Shown: positions 34,789 through 43,805 of the stretch, one piece after another
How the letters are laid out: every line of letters starts with the position of its first letter
Numbering within the stretch: the first letter of the stretch is position 1
Assembly (NCBI GenBank): GCA_018661705.1
Contig: JABJHR010000019.1
Location: 150,994-214,993, forward strand
Length of the DNA: 64,000 nt
Origin: Candidatus Woesearchaeota archaeon
Lineage (GTDB): Archaea > Nanobdellota > Nanobdellia > Woesearchaeales > DSVV01
Reading direction: 5' to 3'
Translations under genes and position numbers: made by a program
The notes under the pieces: model-generated
What the model was told of the DNA's origin: nothing
Seen by the model: only the letters and a program-made list of their open reading frames with translations
Databases searched by the model: none

Positions 34789-36678
34789 ATGGCAAATTTT
34801 GAGTTTTTCCCAATTTTATTGTTTTTTGTAATGAGTTATGGATTTGGTTATTCTATTACTTTTTTTATGAAAAATTCATCTTCTTTTCTTGAACGAAATA
34901 TCATAAGATTTGGTATAGGGTTAGGCGTTATTCCTATTTTTGGTATATTATTAAGTACTTTAAGGGTTCCTCTTTATTGGTGGCTGATGCTTTTAATCTC
35001 CTTTGCAATCCCATTATATTATCTTTCTTTATATGTTAAAAATAGAATAAACACCCAAGATTTTAAATTACATTTTAATATGAATTTTTTAAAAATAAAA
35101 AAATCTAATCTTTATATTTTCCTTGTTTTCCTCATGTTTTTAGTTCTAATTGGTGTTATGAATCATGGGGCTTTCAAAAATCCGTGGTTAGAAGATGGTG
35201 ATTCATGGGGTCATTTAAAAGTTGTAAAGTATATGTCTTTGGAGAAAACAATGTATGAGCCAGAAGCAGGTTATAGAATAGCCCGTTATGCAGAGCCATA
35301 CCCTATTGGTTTTGGTTTGTTAGTATCTTTGACAGATCAAGTTGCAAATTCAAGTTATTGGAATCTTAAATTTATTAACCTCTTGATTATTTCTCTTTCA
35401 ACGATTTTTATTTACTTTTTTGTCAAAAGGTTTACAGGTGATATGAATTTGGCATTATTTGCTTCATTGATTATTACAATTATTCCTAGTTTTTTAAGTC
35501 ATTTTATCTGGTCTAAATCTTTAAGTACAATGTTATTTTTTCCTGCATTGTATTCTGCTTGTATGATTGCCAAAGATAAGCGATGGATGATTCCGTTAAT
35601 AATAATTGGGGCAAGTATTTTGGTTACTCAACCAGATGCAATATTTTATTATGGTATGTTTTTAATTTTGTTTTGGCTTGTTAAAGCTATCCAAACAAGA
35701 TCCTTTCAGAAGTATCTTTTCTTTTCAGGTGTTGGTTCATTAATTTTATCTCAAATTTTTTGGCTTCAAATGTTTTTCAGACATGGTCTTGAGCAATTAC
35801 TATTTAGAATTGGAATTAGAGAAAAAGGGGCAGTTACATTAACACATCTTGTTAGGATTAGAGGAACTGATATCTCTCAATATAGTTTTAATGATTTTTT
35901 CATAGTTAAAACAAATAATATGATAAACAATCCTATTGGTTGGGGAATATTCTTAACAATATTATTGATACTGGGAATTATTTACTTTGTTTACAAATCT
36001 TTTAAGCAAAAACAGTATCTAAAAGAAAATCCTTGGCTTGTAATTTCAATTGTTTGGTTAGCATTTACATTATTTGCTGTATTAGGCAATAATCTTTATT
36101 CTATTACTCATTTTACTTTACCATTTCCTTTTAGGGCATGGTCTTTTTTAGCAATTCCTGTTGCTATAATAAGTGGGTTTGGCTATTTAGCTCTTGTAAA
36201 ATTTGGGAAAAAAATTAAAATCCCTGCATTGATCATTTTTATCGTTATAATCATCGGCTTATTATCTACAACAGCTTATCAAAAATATACTGTAAACACT
36301 GCATATTGGCCAAATCAATTTTTTTATAGCTTAGATGAAGTTCAACCTTATCTCTGGTTAAATGATAATGTCCCTGCAAACACATTGGTGACTGCTTTAT
36401 GTGGGGATGCTTCTAAGGTTATGGCATATAATATGCTTGATAAGGATTGGGAAAGTGATGTGAGAGAATTCAAAAAAGATATGATTTTAAGATCAGGTGG
36501 GGAAATTCATTCATTTTTAAAAAGTAAGGGTTATGAATATTTGGTTGTTGATATTCAATGTGTAAGAAAGTATAATGAATCACTAGCTAATGAAAAAATT
36601 CAGGCTTTGGTTTCTCAAACAAGTTTATTCACACCAGTTCATATTACTCCTACGGGATCTATTATTAAGATTATTTAA
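34789..36678 (+). CDS. Multi-pass GT-C-like membrane protein
   Basis: 629 residues with about 12 membrane helices and a C-terminal outside domain of about 110 residues. After helix 4 it has WLEDGDSWGHLKVVKYM, which resembles the first acidic motif of GT-C glycosyltransferases such as STT3 and ArnT. It would use a polyprenyl-phosphate sugar outside the membrane. A GTG at 34774 is in frame, but TATA spacing supports the ATG. The stop overlaps the convergent DUF2304 gene by four bases. Confidence 0.85.
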   Translation: MANFEFFPILLFFVMSYGFGYSITFFMKNSSSFLERNIIRFGIGLGVIPIFGILLSTLRVPLYWWLMLLISFAIPLYYLSLYVKNRINTQDFKLHFNMNFLKIKKSNLYIFLVFLMFLVLIGVMNHGAFKNPWLEDGDSWGHLKVVKYMSLEKTMYEPEAGYRIARYAEPYPIGFGLLVSLTDQVANSSYWNLKFINLLIISLSTIFIYFFVKRFTGDMNLALFASLIITIIPSFLSHFIWSKSLSTMLFFPALYSACMIAKDKRWMIPLIIIGASILVTQPDAIFYYGMFLILFWLVKAIQTRSFQKYLFFSGVGSLILSQIFWLQMFFRHGLEQLLFRIGIREKGAVTLTHLVRIRGTDISQYSFNDFFIVKTNNMINNPIGWGIFLTILLILGIIYFVYKSFKQKQYLKENPWLVISIVWLAFTLFAVLGNNLYSITHFTLPFPFRAWSFLAIPVAIISGFGYLALVKFGKKIKIPALIIFIVIIIGLLSTTAYQKYTVNTAYWPNQFFYSLDEVQPYLWLNDNVPANTLVTALCGDASKVMAYNMLDKDWESDVREFKKDMILRSGGEIHSFLKSKGYEYLVVDIQCVRKYNESLANEKIQALVSQTSLFTPVHITPTGSIIKII

Positions 36679-37031
36679 TTTTTTCTATTATGATTCTGGA
36701 TCGCAATTTTTCTTGTAATTTTTTCAACTTTTCTTCTTGTATTATTGATAATAATATAATTATAATACTGGAGCACGAGTATAAAAAAAGATCCAAACAC
36801 AATAAAAAAATCTAGTCTCCTACCAAATTTTAATCCTCTAACAAAAAAATCTAATGAAGTAGGATAAAGGATCATTATAATTAAGCCGATCCAAGCAAAT
36901 GCCCAAAATAAAAAGAATTCTACCTTGAATTCTTTTCTTTTATAATGTAAAAATGTTAGGTATAGCATTACGATACAAAAAAACATCCCTATGATTTGTA
37001 TGCCCTGAATTCCCATGGCATCATTTACCAT
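36675..37031 (-). CDS. DUF2304 family membrane protein
   Basis: 118 residues, three predicted helices (about 9-27, 40-60, 76-96) and a basic C-terminus. The pattern EFFLFWAFAWIGLIIMI is typical of DUF2304. The family is nearly always beside DPM1-like GT2 genes, as here (7-base overlap), and may be their membrane partner. Function unproven. Confidence 0.88.
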   Translation of the reverse strand: MVNDAMGIQGIQIIGMFFCIVMLYLTFLHYKRKEFKVEFFLFWAFAWIGLIIMILYPTSLDFFVRGLKFGRRLDFFIVFGSFFILVLQYYNYIIINNTRRKVEKITRKIAIQNHNRKN

Positions 37032-37717
37032 TTAGCAACCCTCCATTTGAATATATTATAAACAATTCTTACACCATCAACAATAGTGGTTCCTTTATAA
37101 TTATCATTATAAACTGTTGGTATGGATACTTGCCCATATTTTAACTTATGTTTACCAACATTTGCAATCATTTCACTTTCCATACTATAATCTTGCGCTC
37201 TCCATCTTATTTTTCTATAATTTTTTAGCCAAAAAGCTCTATAACCAGACTGACTATCTCTTACTTTAACTTGGAAAAGTAGTTCTATTATAAAATTAAT
37301 AAAATTGTTTCCAACTCTTAAAACTAATGGCATTTTTTTATTAAAATCTCTTGCACCAAAAATAATCTCTTTATTTTCTAATTTTTTGATAAATGTAGGA
37401 ATTAATTTAGGGTCATGTTGTCCATCTGCGTCAATTAATATGATTTTTATTTTCTTATTGTTTTTATTTTTTGCACAAGCTTTGTAAACAAAATCACAAC
37501 CTGTTTTTAATGTAGAACCTTTTCCAAGGTTAACCACATGTTTTAAGACAATTGCTCCTTGTTTTTTTGCAATCTCTGCAGTATTATCTTTTGAGCCATC
37601 ATCAACAACAACAATTTTCTCCACATATTTTTTAGATTCAGAAATAACTTTACCAATATTCTTTGCTTCATTATGGGCAGGAATAATAGCCCAAACATCA
37701 CTTTTTCTATTTTTCAT
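37025..37717 (-). CDS. DPM1-like glycosyltransferase, GT2
   Basis: 230 residues without membrane helices. AIIPAHNEAKNIGKVI, VVDDGSKDNTAEIA, LIDADGQHDPKLIPTF and FGARDFN match dolichol-phosphate mannose synthase. It probably pairs with the DUF2304 protein for membrane attachment. Seven bases downstream of aglB, so the AglB, GT2 and DUF2304 genes form one operon. Confidence 0.93.
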   Translation of the reverse strand: MKNRKSDVWAIIPAHNEAKNIGKVISESKKYVEKIVVVDDGSKDNTAEIAKKQGAIVLKHVVNLGKGSTLKTGCDFVYKACAKNKNNKKIKIILIDADGQHDPKLIPTFIKKLENKEIIFGARDFNKKMPLVLRVGNNFINFIIELLFQVKVRDSQSGYRAFWLKNYRKIRWRAQDYSMESEMIANVGKHKLKYGQVSIPTVYNDNYKGTTIVDGVRIVYNIFKWRVAKW

Positions 37718-37724
37718 TTTTTCT

Positions 37725-40700
37725 CTATGTTGTTTCTACAATTTCTTCACTTTTTGGATTAAAAAATGAATTATAAGGATTATTTTTCTCTTTGCCTTCC
37801 CAAACAACTTTCCAAACGATAATTCTTATACCACTAATATCTGTGGTGTCATAAAACTTTTCAAAGTGTTTTAAACCGTGCCCTTCTGCAAAAAATAATG
37901 TTGTAAATATGCTGCCCCCATGTAATGGATGGGATAATATAATTCCGTAGTTTTCTTCCTTAATTGGAACAAGCATTCCAGAAAGACCAACATTGTTACC
38001 ATCTTTACCTCTTATTAATTCAAATTCAGTTTCTGTTGGAATGTATAAAGCATCAAGATAATATTTTTCATTATTGTTTCCAGTTATAACTGCCTCTTTT
38101 TTGTTTAAATCAATGTCTAATTGAGTAACTTGGTTTTGAATTGGAATAGGGCAACGAATGACGTTATTATTTGTGTCTGATTTTTTACATTCTAATGGTC
38201 TTCTATCAACATAGCCTGGCCAATCAGAGATCCAATTATCAGCAGGAGTTGTTTGTATCTCAGTGTAATAGATTTTTGCTGTTTCTTCGTTTAATTCATA
38301 TGTTTCTGTTAATATTTTAATTCCTTCATCCTTTTTCTTTCCTTTAACTTCGTTGTACATACTTGCTCTGTCAAAATCCCAACTTCCAAAATGGCCCCAT
38401 ACGCCAGCTTTACTGACCATATCTCCTGATGTGATAAAATAATCTTGTGGTGGATCACAATGTGTTCTCTCTAAGATATAATCAATATCTTTTTCTGGGA
38501 TGTTATTTTCCTTAAGAATTGTTCTTGCTTTTTCTTTCTCAACTAAAATGATCTTATCAAGAACATTTTTAGCTTCTAAGTCATTATCTAATACTTTCTC
38601 TAAACGTTCATAAGGATAATTTTTCCCACAATCCAACAATCTTAATACACCTATTGCCTCTTCTTCTGTTTTTGCCAGCATTAATTTACCTAACCAATGC
38701 GCTTGTGGTTTATCTTGTCCACCACCGTCTAAAGTAACACCTCTATCAGCAACTGCTTTGAACCAATGTCCAAAATCCCACCATGAATTAATAATTGCAT
38801 CTTCATTTGAGTTTTCTTTAATTTTTGTTAGTGCCTCATACCATTGATCATTCATACTTGGGAGTTCATGTTTAGAGATATCTTTTGCTGCACTCATTGG
38901 TTGCATTACAATTACTGCAATAATTATTAATAAGATTGGATAAGATACAAATTTACTTAACCCTAGTCCTTTTTCTAATTGGTTGCTTATTCTCTTTGTT
39001 CCTATGCCTATCAATGCACCAAAACAAATAACAAATGCAGGAACTAATAATAAGCTAAACCTAACTCCTCTGCTTATTGAAAACATTGTTCCAAATAAAT
39101 AAATCGAGAATAACATAGGATAAACAAGATTATATCCCTTGTAGTATCCATCACCGGCCTGATTTTTGGATGATGCTTCATCATCCTTAAAAAAAAGTAT
39201 TAGCACAAACTTAACTAATATTGGTAGACTAAGAACGATAATATATGTTGTTATTGAACTAAACTTTCCTTTTAGGTATATCATTAAGGCAAACCAAATA
39301 ACAGACCCAATAATTAAAAACCAATCTCTTGTTTCAATTCTCTTTTTGATGTAGAATGATGCTATTATCCCCATCAATGTTATGAATAAGAATAATTTTC
39401 CTCCAACAGCAGAAAAAATAGTGCTAATATTTCCTGGGTTTAACTCTGCAACTGTTGTAAAAACATTAGGCCAAATATTTTGTGTTGCCACGTCCTTTAA
39501 TTGGATAAATGTAACAATACCCTCTTGTGCTCTTAAGAATTCATCATGTTTTCCAAATATTCCAGTAAACAAAGTTCCCATGATGATAAATAAAATTAAT
39601 ACCAAGAATATTCCTTTTAGTTTTTTTATGTCTATACTTTTTATTTTGAGATTGCCTTTAATGAACATCCCCGTTACTTTGAATAATCCAACACCTACAA
39701 TTAAGAATAAACAAAAATTCACCATAAATACCCATCCACTCCAGGAATAGGAATATAATCCCATTGACAATCCACATAATGCTGTGTATATTGCTTTCTT
39801 GTAAAATTTTCCTTCATCAATTGCTAATAATAAAAACCAAAAAATAAGAAGAGGAAATAATAAATTAAATGGGTCTGTGTCAGAAAATCCTGACACGGTT
39901 CTTGTTAAAGCAAATGGGTTTATTGCCAATAAAACTCCCGCAACAAGGCCCCCTAAATCCCCTGCGATTTTTCTAACAATAAAAAATGCAGGGATAATTG
40001 CTAAAGTAGATATTAGCATAGGAATATGAAATGCGGCTTTCATTAATGAGACATCTTTGTCTATGAAATTCCAGATTTTATATAAAATAATTTCTAATGC
40101 AACCTGTAATTGTTGAATTTTTTTTGTTATGCCACCTTGGTTAGTATCTTCTTCCATTAATGGTGCAAGTCTGTGGTTGTTATAGTATTTCCCATTAACT
40201 TCTACATCAACATCAAAACCATTTTCAATATAATTTCTTGCCCCTCGATACCAAAACCATGGATCTATTGCTAAGAAATACGTCTGCCCAGAATCATCTT
40301 GTAAATTTGATCTTAATACGGCAGCATTTTGTTTAATTTGTTCATCAACAAAATCTTTGTTTTGTTTTAGTTGTTGTTGAAATGCTTCTTCAATCAATAT
40401 ATTCTTATTTGCATCTGGCAAATTAGGGTATTGTTGATTTATTTGTTGTCCAACTTGTGATCTGTAATAATTATATACATTGTCTTGGGCCATATCATCC
40501 ATTAATGGCAAATATGCAGGTTGGACTCTAAGAAAAATACTTAAAATAATTGGAATCAGAATTAATAACCATACTTTATGTGTTTTGAAAAATTCAATTA
40601 ATGAAACTCCATCATTCTTTTTGCTTCTTTTTTCAGAATGTGTGTGTATATTGGTTTGATGTTCTTTTTTCTTTGATATTAAATTAGAAAACCATCTTTT

Positions 40701-40976
40701 TATGTTGCTTAGTTTAAACTTGCTAAGATCAATTGCAACTTCATCTTCAGAAGTATTATGTTCTTTATGGTGTGTATGATGGCGTATCTTGTGTGCATAT
40801 TTTTCTTCATGTTTTGGTACATCTTGTGTTTCATTACTTGATTTTTCATCAAATTCTTTTTTATGATCTACATTTGTCTCATTTTGAACTTCAGAACTTG
40901 TAATTTTTTCTTCTTGATTGTTAATATGGTCATTATTTATAGTGTTAGCGTTTTTTTGCTCCTTTTTTTCTTCCAT
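37725..40976 (-). CDS. aglB: Oligosaccharyltransferase AglB (STT3)
   Basis: 1083 residues. Transfers the lipid-linked glycan to Asn in N-x-S/T on the outer face. The catalytic DPWFWYR motif lies near residue 248; SDTDPF near 365 is the second acidic region; the WWDxG motif appears as INSWWDFGHW (about 743-752) in the outside domain. About 12 helices lie between 135 and 690. Two unusual parts: a hydrophilic cytosolic N-terminus of about 130 residues rich in Lys, Glu and His (HKIRHHTHHKEH), and an 85-residue helical insertion between helix 1 and DPWFWYR, which I recall from other woesearchaeal AglB. The large surface proteins next door contain many potential acceptor sites. Confidence 0.96.
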   Translation of the reverse strand: MEEKKEQKNANTINNDHINNQEEKITSSEVQNETNVDHKKEFDEKSSNETQDVPKHEEKYAHKIRHHTHHKEHNTSEDEVAIDLSKFKLSNIKRWFSNLISKKKEHQTNIHTHSEKRSKKNDGVSLIEFFKTHKVWLLILIPIILSIFLRVQPAYLPLMDDMAQDNVYNYYRSQVGQQINQQYPNLPDANKNILIEEAFQQQLKQNKDFVDEQIKQNAAVLRSNLQDDSGQTYFLAIDPWFWYRGARNYIENGFDVDVEVNGKYYNNHRLAPLMEEDTNQGGITKKIQQLQVALEIILYKIWNFIDKDVSLMKAAFHIPMLISTLAIIPAFFIVRKIAGDLGGLVAGVLLAINPFALTRTVSGFSDTDPFNLLFPLLIFWFLLLAIDEGKFYKKAIYTALCGLSMGLYSYSWSGWVFMVNFCLFLIVGVGLFKVTGMFIKGNLKIKSIDIKKLKGIFLVLILFIIMGTLFTGIFGKHDEFLRAQEGIVTFIQLKDVATQNIWPNVFTTVAELNPGNISTIFSAVGGKLFLFITLMGIIASFYIKKRIETRDWFLIIGSVIWFALMIYLKGKFSSITTYIIVLSLPILVKFVLILFFKDDEASSKNQAGDGYYKGYNLVYPMLFSIYLFGTMFSISRGVRFSLLLVPAFVICFGALIGIGTKRISNQLEKGLGLSKFVSYPILLIIIAVIVMQPMSAAKDISKHELPSMNDQWYEALTKIKENSNEDAIINSWWDFGHWFKAVADRGVTLDGGGQDKPQAHWLGKLMLAKTEEEAIGVLRLLDCGKNYPYERLEKVLDNDLEAKNVLDKIILVEKEKARTILKENNIPEKDIDYILERTHCDPPQDYFITSGDMVSKAGVWGHFGSWDFDRASMYNEVKGKKKDEGIKILTETYELNEETAKIYYTEIQTTPADNWISDWPGYVDRRPLECKKSDTNNNVIRCPIPIQNQVTQLDIDLNKKEAVITGNNNEKYYLDALYIPTETEFELIRGKDGNNVGLSGMLVPIKEENYGIILSHPLHGGSIFTTLFFAEGHGLKHFEKFYDTTDISGIRIIVWKVVWEGKEKNNPYNSFFNPKSEEIVETT

Positions 40977-41153
40977 TTGAATCCTCTTAACTTCTTATTA
41001 ATTTTTTTGTCTAATCTTGATATATGATCTCCTACGTAATCATTATAATATAATCTCTGTCTGTGAAAACCGCGTACTTATTTAAATCTTATGGTTTGTT
41101 TAATTAATCTGGAACTTTTGTGATTTTATAACTATCATTTATAACTGGACCTA

Positions 41154-42341
41154 TTATAATAATTTCAACCCGTATCTACATAATCTTGGTTCACTAAATG
41201 CTAATTTTGTTATTAATTTAATGCCTGAATCCCTATTATTATTTTCTAATATTTTTTTAATTCTTTTTTGATCAAGTAATTTTATTAATTCATCAAAGTT
41301 TTTATCAGAAAATTTATTTAGTGTTTTTCGTAGCATTAAATGCATTTTTAGTTCTTTATTTTCTTGATTTATTTCTTTTTCATAATCTGTTTTATTAATT
41401 ATTGAATTTGCTAATTTTTTTGCACAATTTAGTCCAGGCACCAAACCACCACCTGTTGTTGCTTTTACCTGTGTTGCTGCATCTCCAACTATATAATATT
41501 GACGACCATTTATTTTTTCAAACAACTTTTTGTTTGGTTCAAACATTGGAATTAAACCTGCTTGGGAACAAATTTCTTTTTCAATTTCATGTCCTTGTTT
41601 TTTTATTTTTCTTAAAAAATTATCAAATATTTGTATGGGTGAATTCCTATCCTTTTCTTTATTTCCTTCAATGGCAATTCCAATTCTCGCAGTTGTTTCA
41701 TTTTCTGGAACAACCCATCCAAAAAAACCAGGACAAATATTTCCAAGATGAACTTGAAAACAATCTTTTTCAAAATCTCCTTGAAAAACACCCTGTTTTC
41801 CAATCCAAAACTGTGTTTTAGTTTTCAAATTATTTTTATTATTATTATTGTTAATTATTTCTGCAACTTTACTATTTGGTCCATCAGCCCCAATTATAAT
41901 ATTTGGATTTTTTTGAATTATTTTTTTTGATTCTAGGTCTTTTACAAGAATTTGTTGTTGTTGATTATGTTCTTTTTCGTGAAATCCTAAAAATTTATGC
42001 TTTCGCCATAGTATTGCGCCATTATCCTTGGCAAGGTCTGCTAAGTGGTTATCAAATTTGTACCTGTCAATCACATATTCATCTAATCTTAGCTTAATTG
42101 AAGTATTTTGGCTGAATATTTCGGCAGAATTTAGTTTATTTACAAGAAATTCAGGTCTTATATCCACAAGTTCTTTTATGGCTTTAGTAACAATCCCTGT
42201 GCATGCTATTGGTTGTCCAATTTCAGCATGTTCTTCAAAAATCTCTGTTCTCAGACCCTCTTTTGCCAGAATTTGGGCAGTATAACATCCTATTGGCCCT
42301 GCCCCTATAATTGCTATTTCTGGTTCTTTTCGTTCATTCAT
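41154..42341 (-). CDS. Geranylgeranyl reductase family FAD protein
   Basis: 395 residues. FAD motif AIIGAGPIGCYTAQIL at the N-terminus, the conserved GQPIACTGIVTKA after it, IIGADGPNSKVAE, and YIVGDAATQVKATTGGGLVPG, all of the archaeal digeranylgeranylglycerophospholipid reductase/GGR type. It saturates the isoprenoid chains of lipids or of the polyprenyl carrier of glycosylation. The C-terminal 100 residues are less conserved. Minus strand, own transcript, 3' end 178 bases before aglB. Confidence 0.92.
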   Translation of the reverse strand: MNERKEPEIAIIGAGPIGCYTAQILAKEGLRTEIFEEHAEIGQPIACTGIVTKAIKELVDIRPEFLVNKLNSAEIFSQNTSIKLRLDEYVIDRYKFDNHLADLAKDNGAILWRKHKFLGFHEKEHNQQQQILVKDLESKKIIQKNPNIIIGADGPNSKVAEIINNNNNKNNLKTKTQFWIGKQGVFQGDFEKDCFQVHLGNICPGFFGWVVPENETTARIGIAIEGNKEKDRNSPIQIFDNFLRKIKKQGHEIEKEICSQAGLIPMFEPNKKLFEKINGRQYYIVGDAATQVKATTGGGLVPGLNCAKKLANSIINKTDYEKEINQENKELKMHLMLRKTLNKFSDKNFDELIKLLDQKRIKKILENNNRDSGIKLITKLAFSEPRLCRYGLKLL

Positions 42342-42597
42342 CCAACTAAACGAGGATCATAAGTCTTAAATACTTTGTTAAACAACCTTCTTTCTTGTGT
42401 TTTTAACGCGTCTTATGCACCTATGGTTTAAAGGTGTCTATTCTCGAGTGATAACAAAACCAAAAGCTTTATATATCAGGGCCTGTTACTGGGACCATAA
42501 TATAGTGTTTTATTATTAATAGGCAAATTTGTGCTAAATCTTAGAAAAAGGGGGGTTTTGACGATAATTTTATTAAATAGCTAGCTGGTGATATAAC
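42342..42597. promoter_or_regulatory. Divergent intergenic region with strong promoter for the envelope cluster
   Basis: AAAAGCTTTATATAT (42462-42476) is a BRE-plus-TATA match; the same AAAGCTTTATATAT precedes the gene at 49019 (48908-48921). Transcription should start near 42500, giving a leader of about 100 bases that includes a G-run at 42549-42556. A small hairpin CACCT/AGGTG lies near 42419-42436. Ribosome binding site GGTGAT just before the ATG at 42598. Confidence 0.55.
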
Positions 42598-43779
42598 ATG
42601 ACAGATTCAGACGATACAAGTGGTTTAAGTGGCTCAAGCAGATTTTCAGATCCTGTAGGTTCAGGTAGAAGTTCAAGGAATCCTATGTGGAAAAGAGCAT
42701 TAAATGGTTTTTTAAATTCTTCAATTAAACAAAAAGCACTTTATATTGGTATTCCTGTAGCTCTTGCAATTGGCGGAGCATCATGGTATTTCTCAGGTGA
42801 TAAAACAGAAGAATCTGTTTCAGAGCCTCAAGCACAAGGTGTTAATTTATCTCAAGCAGATTTTGATGCATTAACAGCAAAAGCTCAAAGAGTAGATTCA
42901 CTTGAAGAGCAAATGGAAATTCTTGAAGCAAGAAGTCCTCCTGATTTAGATTATAAAAAGAAATTTGAATCTTGTGAAAAAGGAAGAGAAGTTATTAAGA
43001 AAAACTGTGATGAAATAGAAGAAAAAAGAGCAACTCTTGCAAAAATAAATGCAGGATTAAAGAAAAAATATGGCGGTATGGAAGAAACACTTGCAGCAAC
43101 ACAATCAAATGCTAAAGATCTTAAAGTAGCACTTCACAAAAAGGAAACAGAAAAAGCATCTTTAGAAGGTCAATTAGAAAAAGAACAAGCTGGAAACACA
43201 TTATTAGCAGCATCTGTTAAACAAAGCGATGCACAAAGAGACATGTGTTTGGCTGATTTAGCAAAAGCTGGTGCAGCAAGTGCTACGGTAGAGCCAGGTG
43301 ATTTAACTAAAAAATTAGATCTTACAGCTAAAAAACAAGCTTATATTGGAGATGGTCCAGATCCATTATCAAAGTCAGGAAAACGCTACTCTAATGATGT
43401 TGCTTACACAATGTTTGCAGCTTATTTAGATAATAGAAGTGGATCAGAACCAGGTGCAGTTGGTCCATTAGTTTATAAAATTGGGGCAGGTGAAGCAAAA
43501 AGAATGAGTTCTTTAGTTGATCAATGTTTAAATGATTTTAAACAATACTTAGCAGATCACGATCTTACCATGAGATATGACCAAGCATTAGAACTTTGTA
43601 CAGAAGTTGTGAAAACAAATCTTGCAGGTGGGTGGGTTAAATTTAATGGTTTAGGGTATAAATTAAATCCAATAAAAGACGGTAGAAAAACAGTTGACTA
43701 TGAAATTTTAAATCAAGATGGTAGTCAAATAACTGAATCAATTCCATTAGTTTTTGATTCGCAAAGTAACACTAAATAA
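42598..43779 (+). CDS. Membrane-anchored coiled-coil envelope protein
   Basis: No family recognised. 393 residues: a Ser/Gly-rich cytosolic head (1-45), one membrane helix (about 47-65), a long charged coiled coil (about 90-215) and a C-terminal globular domain (about 240-393) with three cysteines. The layout is that of a tether projecting from the membrane. It is 26 bases upstream of the barrel-like protein gene, so the two are co-transcribed and probably work together. Confidence 0.83.
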   Translation: MTDSDDTSGLSGSSRFSDPVGSGRSSRNPMWKRALNGFLNSSIKQKALYIGIPVALAIGGASWYFSGDKTEESVSEPQAQGVNLSQADFDALTAKAQRVDSLEEQMEILEARSPPDLDYKKKFESCEKGREVIKKNCDEIEEKRATLAKINAGLKKKYGGMEETLAATQSNAKDLKVALHKKETEKASLEGQLEKEQAGNTLLAASVKQSDAQRDMCLADLAKAGAASATVEPGDLTKKLDLTAKKQAYIGDGPDPLSKSGKRYSNDVAYTMFAAYLDNRSGSEPGAVGPLVYKIGAGEAKRMSSLVDQCLNDFKQYLADHDLTMRYDQALELCTEVVKTNLAGGWVKFNGLGYKLNPIKDGRKTVDYEILNQDGSQITESIPLVFDSQSNTK

Positions 43780-43805
43780 AGAGATAGATGTGGGGGTAAA
43801 TAAAA

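Noticed and set aside
41402..41821. Plus-strand frame opposite the geranylgeranyl reductase
   Set aside because: Shadow of the reductase; composition is Leu/Phe-rich and lacks a start signal.
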